DNA from: Actinomycetes bacterium
Lineage (GTDB): Bacteria > Actinomycetota > Actinomycetes > Nanopelagicales > Nanopelagicaceae
Reading direction: 5' to 3'
Assembly: GCA_025355305.1 (NCBI GenBank)
Contig: JANXZW010000049.1
Coordinates: 22,306 to 86,305, forward strand
Length of the DNA stretch: 64,000 bases
Below, piece after piece: positions 18,378 through 28,530 of this stretch. The number at the start of each line of letters is the position of its first letter. Position 1 is the stretch's first letter. Made by a program: the position numbers and the translations under genes. A model generated the notes under the pieces. The model searched no databases. It had not been told where the DNA came from and saw only the letters and a program-made list of their open reading frames with translations.

Positions 18378-18788
18378 GTGAGCGCGAGACGTAAGGCGCG
18401 AAAACGCGCACTAGACATCCTCTTCGAAGCGGATATGCGCGCCGCCTCGCCACTTGCTCTGCTCGAAGAGCGTTCGATTGATGAAATTTCTGAGGCCGAA
18501 TATGCTCGCGTTTTAGTTTCAGGCGTAACAACTCACCAAGCCAAGATTGACGAGTTGATTCACACCTACGCCGAAGGCTGGGACATGGATCGAATGCCGG
18601 TGATAGACCGCAACCTATTACGGATCGCTCTTTATGAGATCCTTTGGAATGGCGATTTGGATGACCAGATCGCCGTCTCTGAAGCTGTTGAAATTGCTCA
18701 GGAGCTCTCCACCAAGGATTCGGCCGCCTATATCAACGGAATTCTGGGAAGAGTGATCCTTTTGAAGTCGGTCATCTCCCTTTCTTGA
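18378..18788 (+). CDS. nusB: Transcription antitermination factor NusB
   Basis: NusB with NusE (S10) binds boxA RNA and supports rRNA transcription and antitermination. The 136-residue protein begins with the basic RNA-binding segment SARRKARKRALDILFEAD and continues with family motifs including MPVIDRNLLRIALYEIL near 75-91 and AVSEAVEIAQELSTKDSAAYINGILGR near 98-124 (shown in part). GTG start nine bases after efp. The gap after it holds the pyr operon leader. Confidence 0.94.
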   Translation: MSARRKARKRALDILFEADMRAASPLALLEERSIDEISEAEYARVLVSGVTTHQAKIDELIHTYAEGWDMDRMPVIDRNLLRIALYEILWNGDLDDQIAVSEAVEIAQELSTKDSAAYINGILGRVILLKSVISLS

Positions 18789-18836
18789 AGCTGCTGTTAG
18801 ACTCTCTCCGTAAGCTATATACATTCCTTTAACTGG

Positions 18837-18850
18837 CGTCCTGTGAGGCG
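18837..18850 (+). promoter_or_regulatory. PyrR-binding RNA hairpin over the pyrR ribosome binding site
   Basis: The sequence CGTC-CTGTGA-GGCG forms a four-pair stem (C-G, G-C, U-G, C-G) with a CUGUGA hexaloop. It matches the known PyrR recognition hairpin (UCC-N-GNGAGG core). It ends only a few bases before the Shine-Dalgarno AAGGAG at 18854-18859. In mycobacteria PyrR represses the pyr operon translationally through such a site; the same mechanism is inferred here because no terminator hairpin is visible between this site and the pyrR start. Confidence 0.75.
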
Positions 18851-18864
18851 GCGAAGGAGATTTG

Positions 18865-19386
18865 ATGGGCATAGTGCTGGATCAAAGCGAGATTGAACGT
18901 TCGCTCAAACGCATCGCACACGAGATTATTGAACGCAATCACGGATTAGATTCTGTCATTCTCTTAGGAATCCCAACGCGCGGAGTAACGATGGCCCACC
19001 GAATTGGGGCGCTCCTTGGTTTGATTGAGAAAGCAGTGCCAGTTGGAACACTGGATATAACTATGTTTCGCGATGATCTACGTCTTCGCCCACCACGTGC
19101 GCTGCTTCCAACTCAGATTCCAGCCGGTGGTCTTGAGGGGCGGGACCTTGTCTTGGTAGACGATGTCCTCTTCTCTGGCAGAACCATTCGTGCTGCCCTC
19201 GATGCAATTGGAGAGTTAGGTAGACCAAATTCGGTACAACTCGCTGTTCTCATTGATCGGGGCCACCGCAAACTTCCAATCCGAGCCGACTATGTGGGAA
19301 AGAATATTCCCACCAATCTGCGCGAGAATGTAAAGGTGCAACTTCTAGAAATCGACGGCAACGATCGGGTTGAGGTGAGTCTCTAG
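18865..19386 (+). CDS. pyrR: Bifunctional pyr operon regulator / uracil phosphoribosyltransferase PyrR
   Basis: PyrR senses UMP/UTP against PRPP and binds RNA to repress pyrimidine genes; it also has uracil phosphoribosyltransferase activity. The protein has the PRPP-binding motif [18 protein letters not shown] at about 94-111, the family [10 protein letters not shown] near 32-41 and DITMFRDDL near 63-71. The chosen ATG (173 residues) is six bases after the Shine-Dalgarno AAGGAG; an adjacent TTG at 18862 would add one residue. It is the first gene of an eight-gene UMP operon and is preceded by its own predicted RNA target. Confidence 0.95.
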   Translation: MGIVLDQSEIERSLKRIAHEIIERNHGLDSVILLGIPTRGVTMAHRIGALLGLIEKAVPVGTLDITMFRDDLRLRPPRALLPTQIPAGGLEGRDLVLVDDVLFSGRTIRAALDAIGELGRPNSVQLAVLIDRGHRKLPIRADYVGKNIPTNLRENVKVQLLEIDGNDRVEVSL

Positions 19387-20345
19387 TGCGCGGTTCCCAC
19401 CTTCTCTCGATAGCAGACCTTTCTCGGCTTGAAGTTCTTGAGGTACTAGATACCGCGCGGGAATTGGCACGCATTACGGATGGGGGAATACGAAAGTTGC
19501 CCACCCTGCGGGGTCGTACTGTGGTGAATCTATTCTTTGAAGATTCAACGAGGACTCGTTTGAGTTTTGAAGCTGCTGCCAAGAGACTCTCTGCTGAGAT
19601 CATTAATTTCTCCGCAAAAGGCTCAAGCGTCAGCAAAGGTGAGTCGCTGAAGGATACAGCGCAGACACTTGAGGCCATGGGGGCGGAGCTAATGATTATT
19701 CGTCACTCTGCATCTGGTGCAGCGCTAAGGCTGGCAGAGTCTGGTTGGGTAAAATCGCATATCGTCAACGCGGGCGACGGAATGCACGAGCACCCGACTC
19801 AAGCGCTTCTGGACGCGTACTCCATGAGAGAGCATTTTCCGGAACACGATCGCGATTTCTCGGGTTTGCGTGTTGGAATTGTAGGAGACATTCTGCATTC
19901 ACGCGTGGCGCGAAGCAATGTTCTTCTCTTAACTACCCTCGGCGCGCAGGTGGTGTTGATCGCCCCACCTACCTTGCTGCCAATTGCTATTGATCAGTGG
20001 CCTGTGGAAGTTTCCTATAACCTAGATTCAGAGATTCGTTCTCTCGATGCCATCATGATGTTACGGGTTCAAGCCGAGAGAATGAAGGATGCCTTCTTCC
20101 CAAGTGAGAGAGAGTACGCCCGCGATTACGGACTTGTTGGTGCTCGCCTCAAGGAGCTCAAGGAGAGCGCGATCATCATGCACCCAGGACCAATGAATCG
20201 CGGTTTAGAGATCTCAGCGCAGAGCGCGGACTGTCGACAATCCGTGATTCTGGAACAGGTTGCAAATGGAGTACTCGTTCGAATGGCCGTGCTCTATTTA
20301 TTGATGGGTGGGGCACCAATTCCAACAGGGGGCATGCTTATATGA
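19386..20345 (+). CDS. pyrB: Aspartate carbamoyltransferase, catalytic subunit
   Basis: Condenses carbamoyl phosphate and aspartate to carbamoyl-aspartate, the committed step to UMP. The 319-residue protein has the carbamoyl-phosphate motif [12 protein letters not shown] near 49-60, [19 protein letters not shown] near 78-96 and the [12 protein letters not shown] motif near 135-146. Asp-binding residues are seen in [10 protein letters not shown] near 223-232. No regulatory subunit (PyrI) gene is present, as usual in Actinobacteria. The GTG start shares one base with the pyrR stop. pyrC starts inside its stop codon. Confidence 0.96.
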   Translation: MRGSHLLSIADLSRLEVLEVLDTARELARITDGGIRKLPTLRGRTVVNLFFEDSTRTRLSFEAAAKRLSAEIINFSAKGSSVSKGESLKDTAQTLEAMGAELMIIRHSASGAALRLAESGWVKSHIVNAGDGMHEHPTQALLDAYSMREHFPEHDRDFSGLRVGIVGDILHSRVARSNVLLLTTLGAQVVLIAPPTLLPIAIDQWPVEVSYNLDSEIRSLDAIMMLRVQAERMKDAFFPSEREYARDYGLVGARLKELKESAIIMHPGPMNRGLEISAQSADCRQSVILEQVANGVLVRMAVLYLLMGGAPIPTGGMLI

Positions 20346-21643
20346 ACGATTCATCCTTCATACTCAAAAACGTTATCCATGTCGACGGCACTCGTGTCGA
20401 GTTAGAAGTGAGGCAGGGGCGGGTTACCAGGATCGCGAATGAGCTGGCGGCGGAGCTGCCCGTGATCGAAGGGAAGAACTATCTTCTCCTTCCCGGCCTG
20501 GTAGACCTACACACCCATCTTCGTGAACCTGGAAGAGAGAGTTCTGAAACCGTGCTCTCGGGGAGTCAGGCCGCTGTTAAAGGGGGATTCACGGCTATCA
20601 GCGCGATGGCCAATACCTCTCCGGTGGCTGATACTGCGGGAGTAGTGGAACAAGTTGCCCGACTCGGTCGAGAAGCTGGACTCTGCGATGTATTCCCCAT
20701 CGGCGCGGTCACCGTTGGGCTGCAGGGTGATCGCTTGGCTGAGCTCTCTGCCATGGCGCATTCGGCGGCGCGTGTTCGAATATTCAGTGATGATGGTCAT
20801 TGTGTGAGTGATCCACTTCTTATGCGCCGCGCGCTGGAATATGTAAAGAGTTTTGGAGGAATCATTGCGCAACACGCAGAAGAGCCTAAACTCACCGTTG
20901 ATGCCCAAATGCATGAAGGAAGTGTTTCCAGTCGCTTAGGTTTAAAAGGCTGGCCTGCTGTGGCGGAGGAAGCGATTATTGCTCGTGACATTCTCATGGC
21001 TCACTATGTTGGAAGTCGTCTACATATCTGTCACCTCACCACCAAGGGTGGAGTAGAACTGGTGCGCTGGGCCAAGAGCCAGGGTATTGCTGTGAGCGCG
21101 GAGGTGACCCCGCATCACTTGCTCTTGACCGACGAGTCGGTAGTTAGTTATGACCCGGTCTACAAAGTGAATCCTCCGCTGCGAACTCAATCTGATGTTC
21201 TCGCCTTACGTGAGGCACTGGCTGACGGAACAATTGATATTGTCGCCACCGACCATGCCCCGCATCCGAGTGAAGCTAAGGATTGCGAGTGGAGCGCGGC
21301 GGCCTTTGGAATGTTGGGGTTAGAGACAGCCCTCTCGGTGGTAGTGGAAACAATGATAGATACTGGCCTCATGAATTGGCAGACCCTGGTCAATCGCATG
21401 TCAACGAAGCCTGCCTCTATTGGCGGTTACCTCGACCATGGCTCTATCGCCGTAGGGCAGGCAGCCAACTTTATCCTGGTAAATCCGCAAGAACGTTGGA
21501 CCGTGGATAGAAGCAAGTTGTTATCAAGAAGTAGGAATACTCCTTTTCACAATCTCTCTCTTCCTGCGACAGTGATGGACACCTTCTTTCATGGCGTTCA
21601 CGTGCTTCGCGCTGGAGAATTAACGGGGCTTAAGCATGAGTAA
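20342..21643 (+). CDS. pyrC: Dihydroorotase
   Basis: Zinc amidohydrolase that cyclises carbamoyl-aspartate to dihydroorotate. The 433-residue size and motifs fit the class I enzyme: metal motif [16 protein letters not shown] near 58-73, the His-containing [12 protein letters not shown] near 175-186, [10 protein letters not shown] near 229-238 and [15 protein letters not shown] near 300-314. Substrate-binding Asn lies in [11 protein letters not shown] near 90-100. It overlaps pyrB by four bases and carA by eight, consistent with one transcript. Confidence 0.95.
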   Translation: MNDSSFILKNVIHVDGTRVELEVRQGRVTRIANELAAELPVIEGKNYLLLPGLVDLHTHLREPGRESSETVLSGSQAAVKGGFTAISAMANTSPVADTAGVVEQVARLGREAGLCDVFPIGAVTVGLQGDRLAELSAMAHSAARVRIFSDDGHCVSDPLLMRRALEYVKSFGGIIAQHAEEPKLTVDAQMHEGSVSSRLGLKGWPAVAEEAIIARDILMAHYVGSRLHICHLTTKGGVELVRWAKSQGIAVSAEVTPHHLLLTDESVVSYDPVYKVNPPLRTQSDVLALREALADGTIDIVATDHAPHPSEAKDCEWSAAAFGMLGLETALSVVVETMIDTGLMNWQTLVNRMSTKPASIGGYLDHGSIAVGQAANFILVNPQERWTVDRSKLLSRSRNTPFHNLSLPATVMDTFFHGVHVLRAGELTGLKHE

Positions 21644-22793
21644 GGCTTTCCTAGTTTTTGATGACGGCGCGATCTTTCAGGGCATCAGTTGGGCTTCCCG
21701 TGGGGAGACTTACGGCGAAGCGGTCTTTTCAACGGGAATGACCGGGTACCAAGAGACGCTTACCGATCCCTCGTATCACAAGCAGGTGGTTATTATGACG
21801 GCGCCTCATATCGGCAACACAGGCATGAACGAGATCGATATGGAATCGGAGAGGATTTGGGTGGCGGGATTTGTCGTTCGAAACCCTTCACCGCGCGTCA
21901 GTAACTGGCGTTCGCAATCGTCTCTGGAAGAGGAGTTGGTGAAAGCGGGCGTTGTTGGCATTCAAGGAGTGGATACCCGAGCAATTACTCGTCATTTAAG
22001 GGATCGTGGTGCGATGCGAGTGGGAATTTTCTCTGGTACCGACTACCCACGAGATGAGATGGTTATTAGAGTACGGAGCACTAGTGCGATGTCCGGAGCA
22101 TTTCTCGCCGATGAGGTAACAACGAGCACTCGATATGTAGTCAATCCTCCTGAAGGAACCCCGGTTAAATTTCGAGTAGCGGCCCTTGATCTGGGAATTA
22201 AGCGAGCAACACCTCGTTCCATGTCTGAACGCGGAATGGAAGTCACTGTTTATCCATTGGGGACGACGGCTACGCAGATCATGGAGAGCTCCCCTGATGG
22301 ACTCTTCATATCAAATGGCCCGGGAGATCCGGCAACGATGACACAGGTTGTCGATCTAGTGCGCACTTTCTTGATCGAGGAGATTCCAGTCTTTGGTATC
22401 TGCTTCGGCCACCAAATTTTGGGACGCGCTCTGGGGTTTGATACCTATAAGTTGCCCTTTGGACACCGGGGAATCAACCAACCCGTCAAGAATCTGAAGA
22501 GTGGCAAGGTCGAAATCACCGCACATAACCACGGCTTCGCGGTTGAAGCGCCGTTGGATAGTAATTTTCGTACCGTGTTTGGAGCAGGCTTCGTAAGCCA
22601 TATCTGTCTCAATGATGGAGTTGTCGAAGGGCTCGAACTCCTGGAGCGTCCAGCTTTTAGCGTGCAGTACCACCCAGAATCAGCGGCTGGGCCTCATGAT
22701 GCGGCCTACCTTTTCGATCACTTTGCCGATCTTATGACTAGGTTCCAGAGCGCTAAGGCTCACGACAAGAAATTGCAGGTTAAAAATGGCTAG
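21636..22793 (+). CDS. carA: Carbamoyl-phosphate synthase, small (glutaminase) subunit
   Basis: Supplies ammonia from glutamine to CarB. The 385-residue protein has the N-terminal small-subunit domain (about 1-150, [17 protein letters not shown] near 30-46) and a class I glutamine amidotransferase domain with the nucleophile Cys in [16 protein letters not shown] near 248-263 and the His-Glu pair in [11 protein letters not shown] near 345-355. The ATG is inside the 3' end of pyrC and the stop overlaps carB by eight bases. Confidence 0.96.
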   Translation: MSKAFLVFDDGAIFQGISWASRGETYGEAVFSTGMTGYQETLTDPSYHKQVVIMTAPHIGNTGMNEIDMESERIWVAGFVVRNPSPRVSNWRSQSSLEEELVKAGVVGIQGVDTRAITRHLRDRGAMRVGIFSGTDYPRDEMVIRVRSTSAMSGAFLADEVTTSTRYVVNPPEGTPVKFRVAALDLGIKRATPRSMSERGMEVTVYPLGTTATQIMESSPDGLFISNGPGDPATMTQVVDLVRTFLIEEIPVFGICFGHQILGRALGFDTYKLPFGHRGINQPVKNLKSGKVEITAHNHGFAVEAPLDSNFRTVFGAGFVSHICLNDGVVEGLELLERPAFSVQYHPESAAGPHDAAYLFDHFADLMTRFQSAKAHDKKLQVKNG

Positions 22794-25700
22794 GGATACC
22801 AGTATTGAATCGGTTTTAGTTATTGGATCTGGGCCCATCGTTATTGGTCAAGCCTGCGAGTTTGACTATTCGGGCGTGCAAGCCTGTCGGGTTCTCCGTG
22901 AAGAGGGCATTCGCGTAATTCTCATCAACTCTAATCCAGCAACAATAATGACGGATCCAGAGTTTGCCGATGCAACCTACATTGAGCCGATCACTCCAGA
23001 ATTCATTGAGAAGATTATGGAGATTGAACGTCCCTCGGCCCTGCTCGCCACCCTTGGGGGACAGACGGCTCTTAATGCCGCCATGGCGCTTCATGCTCGT
23101 GGCTCTTTTGAAAAATTCGGAGTTCGGTTGATCGGCGCCAATGTTGAGGCCATTAAACGCGGAGAAGATCGTGAGATCTTTAAAACAATCGTTGAGAAGG
23201 TTGGGGGAGAGTCAGCCAAGTCGCGCATCTGCCACTCAATGTCAGAGTGCTTAGCAGCCGCTGCGCATCTTAATTATCCTGTTGTCGTCCGCCCATCATT
23301 CACAATGGGAGGCCTTGGCTCGGGAATCGCTTTCTCTGAGAGCGAGTTGGAACTCATTGCAGGTGCGGGTTTACGCCACAGTCCTACTAATGAAGTATTA
23401 CTTGAAGAGTCGATTTTAGGATGGAAAGAGTTCGAGCTGGAAGTGATGCGCGATCATCGCGATAACGTGGTGATTGTTTGCAGCATTGAAAATGTCGACC
23501 CCATGGGGGTGCATACCGGCGATTCCATCACAGTCGCACCCGCGCTGACTCTCACGGATGTCGAATACCAGCGTCTACGCGATCTCTCGATCGAGATTAT
23601 CCGAGAGGTGGGAGTAGAGACAGGCGGCTGCAATATCCAATTTGCGGTAAATCCAAATGACGGTCGCATCATCGTCATTGAGATGAACCCACGCGTTTCC
23701 CGCTCCTCAGCACTCGCATCTAAGGCAACTGGTTTCCCGATCGCGAAAATTGCGACGAAGTTGGCGATTGGTTACACCTTAGATGAGATTGAGAACGACA
23801 TCACTAAAAGCACCCCAGCTTCCTTTGAGCCGACCCTTGATTACATTGTCGTCAAAGTTCCACGTTTTGCATTTGAAAAATTTCCCGAGGCTGATCCACG
23901 GCTAACAACCACGATGAAATCGGTAGGCGAAGCCATGGCAATGGGTCGCTCCTTTGCAGAGGCCTTGCAGAAGGCCTTGCGCTCTTTAGAAAAGAAGGGG
24001 AGTACTTTTTCCTGGCAAGTGGAGGGTGAATCCCTCGAATCTCTCCTCAATAATGTTGGAATTCCCACCGAATGGCGGCTACAACAAGTGCAACGGGCGC
24101 TTTGGCTTGGTGCCACCATCGAACAGGTGCACTCGATTAGCAAAATTGATCCCTGGTTTCTCGCCCAGATTCAAGAGATTAACACTTTGGCCGCTGAAAT
24201 TGCCGCCGCCGGGATTCTTGATGCGCAAATATTGCGCAAGGCAAAGATTAATGGGTTCTCCGATGCTCAGATCGGAGAGCTTCGTTCGACCAATGAAATT
24301 GAAATTCGTGCCGAGAGAGGGATGGCAAATATCCACCCTGTCTTTAAAATGGTTGACACCTGTGCAGCGGAGTTCAATTCCGTTACACCTTATTATTACT
24401 CTTCTTATGATTTAGAGAGCGAAGTGCTACCTCGATCTAAGCCAGCGGTTATCATTTTGGGTAGCGGTCCAAATCGGATTGGTCAGGGCTTGGAGTTCGA
24501 TTATTCTTGTGTGCACGCCGCTTTTGCCCTCCGCGAGGCAGGCTTTGAAACCATCATGATTAACTGCAACCCCGAGACCGTTTCTACAGATTACGACACC
24601 TCGGATCGGCTTTACTTCGAACCACTGACCCTCGAGGATGTGCTCGAAGTGGTCTTAGCAGAATCTGCTGCAGGGCCAGTTCTTGGAGTAATTGCACAAC
24701 TTGGAGGCCAGACTCCCCTCGGCTTAGCGCGCGGACTCCTGGAAGCTGGTGTGACGATTTTAGGAACGAGCCCACACGCTATTGATATGGCAGAGGATCG
24801 TGGTGAATTTGGCCGCGTTCTTCAGGAGAATGGACTCAATGCTCCTAAGTTTGGCCTGGCACGTTCATATGAAGAGGCCGTTAAGGTCGCCGCTGAGATT
24901 TCTTACCCAGTTCTCGTGCGCCCTTCGTTTGTCCTTGGTGGACGCGGTATGGAGATCGTTTACGATGACGAATCCCTGCAGGGTTTCATCGAAAAGGCTA
25001 CTGAGATCACCCCTAACCAACCAGTTCTTATCGACCGGTTCCTCGATGATGCGATTGAGATAGACGTCGATGCCCTCTTTGATGGTGAACAACTCTATAT
25101 GGCAGGAATTATGGAGCACATTGAAGAGGCTGGTATTCACTCTGGTGATTCGGCCTGCGTGCTTCCCAGCATATCTCTGTCAACGGCAAAGTTAGCGGAG
25201 ATTCAGACCGCTACCGAGAAGATTGCCCGTGGTGTGAACGTGCGCGGTCTGATTAATATCCAATTTGCGATTTCCAGAGGGGATGGAATTCTTTATGTTC
25301 TTGAAGCAAATCCTCGTGCCTCACGCACTGTCCCCTTCGTATCAAAGTCAACCGGGATTCCACTAGCAAAAGCAGCCGCTCTGATCTCAATTGGCCGAAC
25401 AATCGCCGAACTGCGCGAAAGTGGGCTGCTTCCCTTTGCTGGTGATGGCATTGCATTTGCAATGTGCGTGAAAGAGGCGGTTCTTCCGTGGAATCGATTC
25501 CGACGTATTGATGGAACAGGGGTTGATTCCGTGTTGGGGCCTGAGATGCGTTCCACAGGTGAAGTGATGGGAATTGCTGAAACATTTGGTGAGGCTTACG
25601 CGAAGAGTCAGACCGCCTCATTCGGAGCCCTGCCACGTGCTGGAAATGTCTTCCTATCCTTGTCAGAGCGCGATAAGCAGGCGAGTGTTGAACCAGCGCG

Positions 25701-26052
25701 CAAGCTGACCGAATTGGGATTTGCTCTCTTAACCACAATTGGAACTCACAAGCTCTTGGCAGAACATGGAGTTGCTTCGACTGTTGTTCGTAAAAATTCT
25801 GAATCTGGCGATGGTCTCTCAGCAGTAGATATCATCAATACTGGAAAAGTAAATCTGGTCATCAATACTCCACTTGGCCGCGGAACTCGACATGACGGAT
25901 GGTTGATTCGAACAGCCGCGGTGCAGCGCGGAATTCCTATCATCACAACCATCGCAGGATTCAAGGCCGCAGTTGCGGGGATCGCCGATTTAAGTGATCG
26001 AGAACCTTCCGTTCGATCACTGCAGAAATGGCAGAAATTGGTGGGGCGTTGA
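22786..26052 (+). CDS. carB: Carbamoyl-phosphate synthase, large subunit
   Basis: Forms carbamoyl phosphate from bicarbonate, ammonia and two ATP for pyrimidine and arginine synthesis. The 1088-residue protein shows the internal duplication of the family: two ATP-grasp halves, each starting with a [16 protein letters not shown] / [16 protein letters not shown] motif (near 14-29 and 563-578), with [12 protein letters not shown] near 169-180 and [12 protein letters not shown] near 714-725. The MGS-like allosteric domain follows at about 945-1088. In length and order it is a standard bacterial CarB. The ATG is within the carA 3' end. Confidence 0.97.
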   Translation: MARDTSIESVLVIGSGPIVIGQACEFDYSGVQACRVLREEGIRVILINSNPATIMTDPEFADATYIEPITPEFIEKIMEIERPSALLATLGGQTALNAAMALHARGSFEKFGVRLIGANVEAIKRGEDREIFKTIVEKVGGESAKSRICHSMSECLAAAAHLNYPVVVRPSFTMGGLGSGIAFSESELELIAGAGLRHSPTNEVLLEESILGWKEFELEVMRDHRDNVVIVCSIENVDPMGVHTGDSITVAPALTLTDVEYQRLRDLSIEIIREVGVETGGCNIQFAVNPNDGRIIVIEMNPRVSRSSALASKATGFPIAKIATKLAIGYTLDEIENDITKSTPASFEPTLDYIVVKVPRFAFEKFPEADPRLTTTMKSVGEAMAMGRSFAEALQKALRSLEKKGSTFSWQVEGESLESLLNNVGIPTEWRLQQVQRALWLGATIEQVHSISKIDPWFLAQIQEINTLAAEIAAAGILDAQILRKAKINGFSDAQIGELRSTNEIEIRAERGMANIHPVFKMVDTCAAEFNSVTPYYYSSYDLESEVLPRSKPAVIILGSGPNRIGQGLEFDYSCVHAAFALREAGFETIMINCNPETVSTDYDTSDRLYFEPLTLEDVLEVVLAESAAGPVLGVIAQLGGQTPLGLARGLLEAGVTILGTSPHAIDMAEDRGEFGRVLQENGLNAPKFGLARSYEEAVKVAAEISYPVLVRPSFVLGGRGMEIVYDDESLQGFIEKATEITPNQPVLIDRFLDDAIEIDVDALFDGEQLYMAGIMEHIEEAGIHSGDSACVLPSISLSTAKLAEIQTATEKIARGVNVRGLINIQFAISRGDGILYVLEANPRASRTVPFVSKSTGIPLAKAAALISIGRTIAELRESGLLPFAGDGIAFAMCVKEAVLPWNRFRRIDGTGVDSVLGPEMRSTGEVMGIAETFGEAYAKSQTASFGALPRAGNVFLSLSERDKQASVEPARKLTELGFALLTTIGTHKLLAEHGVASTVVRKNSESGDGLSAVDIINTGKVNLVINTPLGRGTRHDGWLIRTAAVQRGIPIITTIAGFKAAVAGIADLSDREPSVRSLQKWQKLVGR

Positions 26053-26897
26053 TTAACTCCAAAGCACAGCAATTCTCCGCTGAAGTGATTTCAAATAAGC
26101 GGGTTGGTGCGTATAACCATATGGTCTTCGCAGTAAACGAACTTGCACATCATTGTCGACCTGGAAATTTTGTTGCCGTATTAGTTGGCGGCGCTAGCTC
26201 CTCAATGGTTCTCCGTCGTGCATTCGCTATCTATCGAGCCTCACTTCGTTCTGACGGGGTTGGGCTTTTAGAGTTGGTTGTCGCGGCTAATGGCAATGGC
26301 AGTAAGTGGTTGGCGGCGCAACTGCCTGGTTCCTTTGTGGATCTTATTGCTCCGCTTGGAACAGCCTTCGGAATTCCCACTGAACCTGTCAACGCGTTGC
26401 TCGTCGGAGGAGGGTATGGTTCCGCCCCGCTCTTTGCCTTAGCCGAGATTCTCAAAGGACGAGGATGTCGTGTTGACATGGTGCTGGGCGCGAGTGTGGC
26501 TGGAAAGATTTATGCACCTCTTGAAGGTAAACGCTCGGTGAATTCGCTGACAATTACAACGGAAGATGCAAGTGCAGGGATTAGTGGACGAGTTAGTGAT
26601 GTACTTCCGGATTTAATCAGAGAGCACAAGGTAGATGTCATCTACTCTTGCGGCCCCATGGCCATGCTAGAGGCGATTACCAAGATTTCCCAAAGTCACG
26701 AGATATTGCATCAGTGTTCGGTTGAGGAATCGATGGCCTGTGGCATTGGCGTCTGCATGACTTGTGTTCTGCCTGTCGAAGGCGATGATGGAATCACGAG
26801 AATGACCCGCAGTTGTATTGAGGGTCCGGTAATGGACGGGAACAAGGTTCTTTGGGGCCACTCTCGCGAAATACCCGAAGGAGTGTGGGGGCGATGA
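26049..26897 (+). CDS. pyrK: Dihydroorotate dehydrogenase electron-transfer subunit (PyrK-type)
   Basis: FAD and [2Fe-2S] protein that passes electrons from class 1B PyrD to NAD. The protein has an FAD-binding beta barrel (about 1-100), a nucleotide-binding domain with [19 protein letters not shown] near 116-134, and a cluster motif [13 protein letters not shown] near 227-239 with a later Cys in [10 protein letters not shown]; the C-x4-C-x2-C...C spacing is that of PyrK. I place the start at the TTG whose TTGA overlaps the carB stop by four bases (282 residues); an ATG at 26028 adds seven residues and overlaps carB by 25. It lies directly before pyrD, its expected partner. Confidence 0.9.
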   Translation: MINSKAQQFSAEVISNKRVGAYNHMVFAVNELAHHCRPGNFVAVLVGGASSSMVLRRAFAIYRASLRSDGVGLLELVVAANGNGSKWLAAQLPGSFVDLIAPLGTAFGIPTEPVNALLVGGGYGSAPLFALAEILKGRGCRVDMVLGASVAGKIYAPLEGKRSVNSLTITTEDASAGISGRVSDVLPDLIREHKVDVIYSCGPMAMLEAITKISQSHEILHQCSVEESMACGIGVCMTCVLPVEGDDGITRMTRSCIEGPVMDGNKVLWGHSREIPEGVWGR

Positions 26898-27829
26898 GCT
26901 TTAACTACAGCACATCACTTGCAGGAGCCTTCTTCGCCAACCCAATTTTCACCGCCTCAGGCTGCGCAGGTTCGGGAAAAGAGTTGGCTCACTTCTTCCC
27001 GCTCTCATCTTTAGGCGCGGTCGTTACCAAATCAATCATGATCAAGCCGCGCAGCGGTCGGGCCACTCCTCGAATGGCAGAAACTCCCAGTGGAATGCTT
27101 AATTCCATTGGATTGCAGGGCCCTGGGATCGATATATTCCTTGAGAATGACATTCCGTGGCTGCGTGATCAAGGTGCGCGAATTATCGTCAGTATCGCAG
27201 GAGAGAGCGTCGAGGAGTATGCCGTCCTATCTCGAAAGTTGCGCAACGTACCTGGGATTAGTGCTGTCGAAGTCAATATATCCTGTCCGAATGTTGAGAA
27301 CCGGGGTCAGGTTTTTGCCTGCAATCCCGATACAGCTGCGGCCGCGATAGCAGCAGCAAGGCGCAACATAGGAGGCGAATTACCTATCATCGCTAAGTTA
27401 TCGCCAGATGTAACCGATATTGTGGCAATCGCGGGTAGTGTCATTGATGCGGGCGCTGATGGGTTGGCTCTTATCAACACCTTGCTTGGTATGGTGATCG
27501 ATACCAACTCGATGTTGCCTAGACTTTCACAGAAGACCGGAGGTCTATCCGGACCTGCGATCAGACCAATCGCGGTACGGGCGATTTACCAAGTACGTGC
27601 TGTATACCCAAAGATTCCCATTGTAGGAATGGGCGGAGTTACAAGTGGTCGCGACGCTTTTGAATTAGTTCTAGCGGGTGCAAACGCGGTCTCTGTCGGA
27701 ACCGCCACCTTTGGAGATCCTATGGCGGTCATCCAGATCAAAAATGAACTTGAGGAACTCTGTTCTATTCGAGGTTTCACTAGTTTTTCAGATGCCGTGG
27801 GCTTCGCCCACCGAAACGGGGGGCAGTGA
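26894..27829 (+). CDS. pyrD: Dihydroorotate dehydrogenase, class 1B
   Basis: Oxidises dihydroorotate to orotate with FMN. The 311-residue protein (ATG overlapping the pyrK stop by four bases; the frame stays open 14 codons upstream) has the family 1 catalytic Cys in EVNISCPNVENRG near 125-137 instead of the Ser of the quinone-linked class 2 enzyme. Other motifs are MLNSIGLQGPG near 72-82, KLSPDVTDI near 168-176 and the FMN phosphate site GMGGVTSGRDAFELVLAGA near 244-262. With pyrK next to it this should be the NAD-dependent heterotetrameric enzyme. That is notable because many Actinobacteria use class 2. Confidence 0.92.
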   Translation: MSFNYSTSLAGAFFANPIFTASGCAGSGKELAHFFPLSSLGAVVTKSIMIKPRSGRATPRMAETPSGMLNSIGLQGPGIDIFLENDIPWLRDQGARIIVSIAGESVEEYAVLSRKLRNVPGISAVEVNISCPNVENRGQVFACNPDTAAAAIAAARRNIGGELPIIAKLSPDVTDIVAIAGSVIDAGADGLALINTLLGMVIDTNSMLPRLSQKTGGLSGPAIRPIAVRAIYQVRAVYPKIPIVGMGGVTSGRDAFELVLAGANAVSVGTATFGDPMAVIQIKNELEELCSIRGFTSFSDAVGFAHRNGGQ

Positions 27830-28530
27830 TGACGATGAGATCACCAATAATTCTCGCACTAGATACCGACGAGGTCCAGATCGCCCGTCAATGGATAGCG
27901 GCGACGAAAGGGAGCATCAACATCTACAAAGTTGGACTGGAATTTTTTCTTAAAAATGGCCTAGCTGGTCTTAATGCATTATGCGCAGAGAGCGATTTTG
28001 AACTCTTCTTGGATCTCAAACTTCATGATATTCCAAATACGGTGGCAGGAGCTGTTCTCTCGATCAGAGATGTTGAACCGAGATTCTTGACGGTTCATGC
28101 TGCGGGGGGAAGGGCGATGGTGAAAGCAGCCGTTGAGGTGGCCCCAGAGATAGCGATTACCGGGGTAACAGTTCTTACCTCTCTCGATGGATCTTCTCTC
28201 GCCGCTATGGGGATTTCTCAGGGGGCACTTGAATATGCGATCTGCCTCGCCAAGAGTGCGGTCGAAGCGGGAGCTCGTGCGCTGGTCTGCTCACCTCTTG
28301 AAGTATCCGCCATTCGTGCCGAGGTAGGCCCGGAAATTGAGCTCATTACTCCTGGGGTGAGGCCCCTGGGTTCGGAGCGAAACGATCAAAACCGAGTGAT
28401 GACTCCGCAGGAGGCGATTGCAGCTGGTGCTAACTATTTAGTTATCGGTCGCCCAATAACTTCATTCTTCAAAGAATCTCCTCTTGCGATGGGTAAGCGA
28501 GCAGAAGAAATACTGGAGTCCCTAGCGTGA
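27829..28530 (+). CDS. pyrF: Orotidine 5'-phosphate decarboxylase
   Basis: Decarboxylates OMP to UMP. The protein of about 233 residues has the catalytic array FLDLKLHDIPNTV near 61-73 (Asp-x-Lys-x-x-Asp), IILALDT near 8-14, TVHAAGG near 92-98 and TPGVRPLGSERNDQNRVMTP near 179-198. This is the common bacterial short type, not the longer mycobacterial subtype. The ATG shares one base with the pyrD stop; GTG at 27826 and ATG at 27835 are alternatives. The mIHF-Gmk gene starts in its stop codon. Confidence 0.95.
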   Translation: MTMRSPIILALDTDEVQIARQWIAATKGSINIYKVGLEFFLKNGLAGLNALCAESDFELFLDLKLHDIPNTVAGAVLSIRDVEPRFLTVHAAGGRAMVKAAVEVAPEIAITGVTVLTSLDGSSLAAMGISQGALEYAICLAKSAVEAGARALVCSPLEVSAIRAEVGPEIELITPGVRPLGSERNDQNRVMTPQEAIAAGANYLVIGRPITSFFKESPLAMGKRAEEILESLA

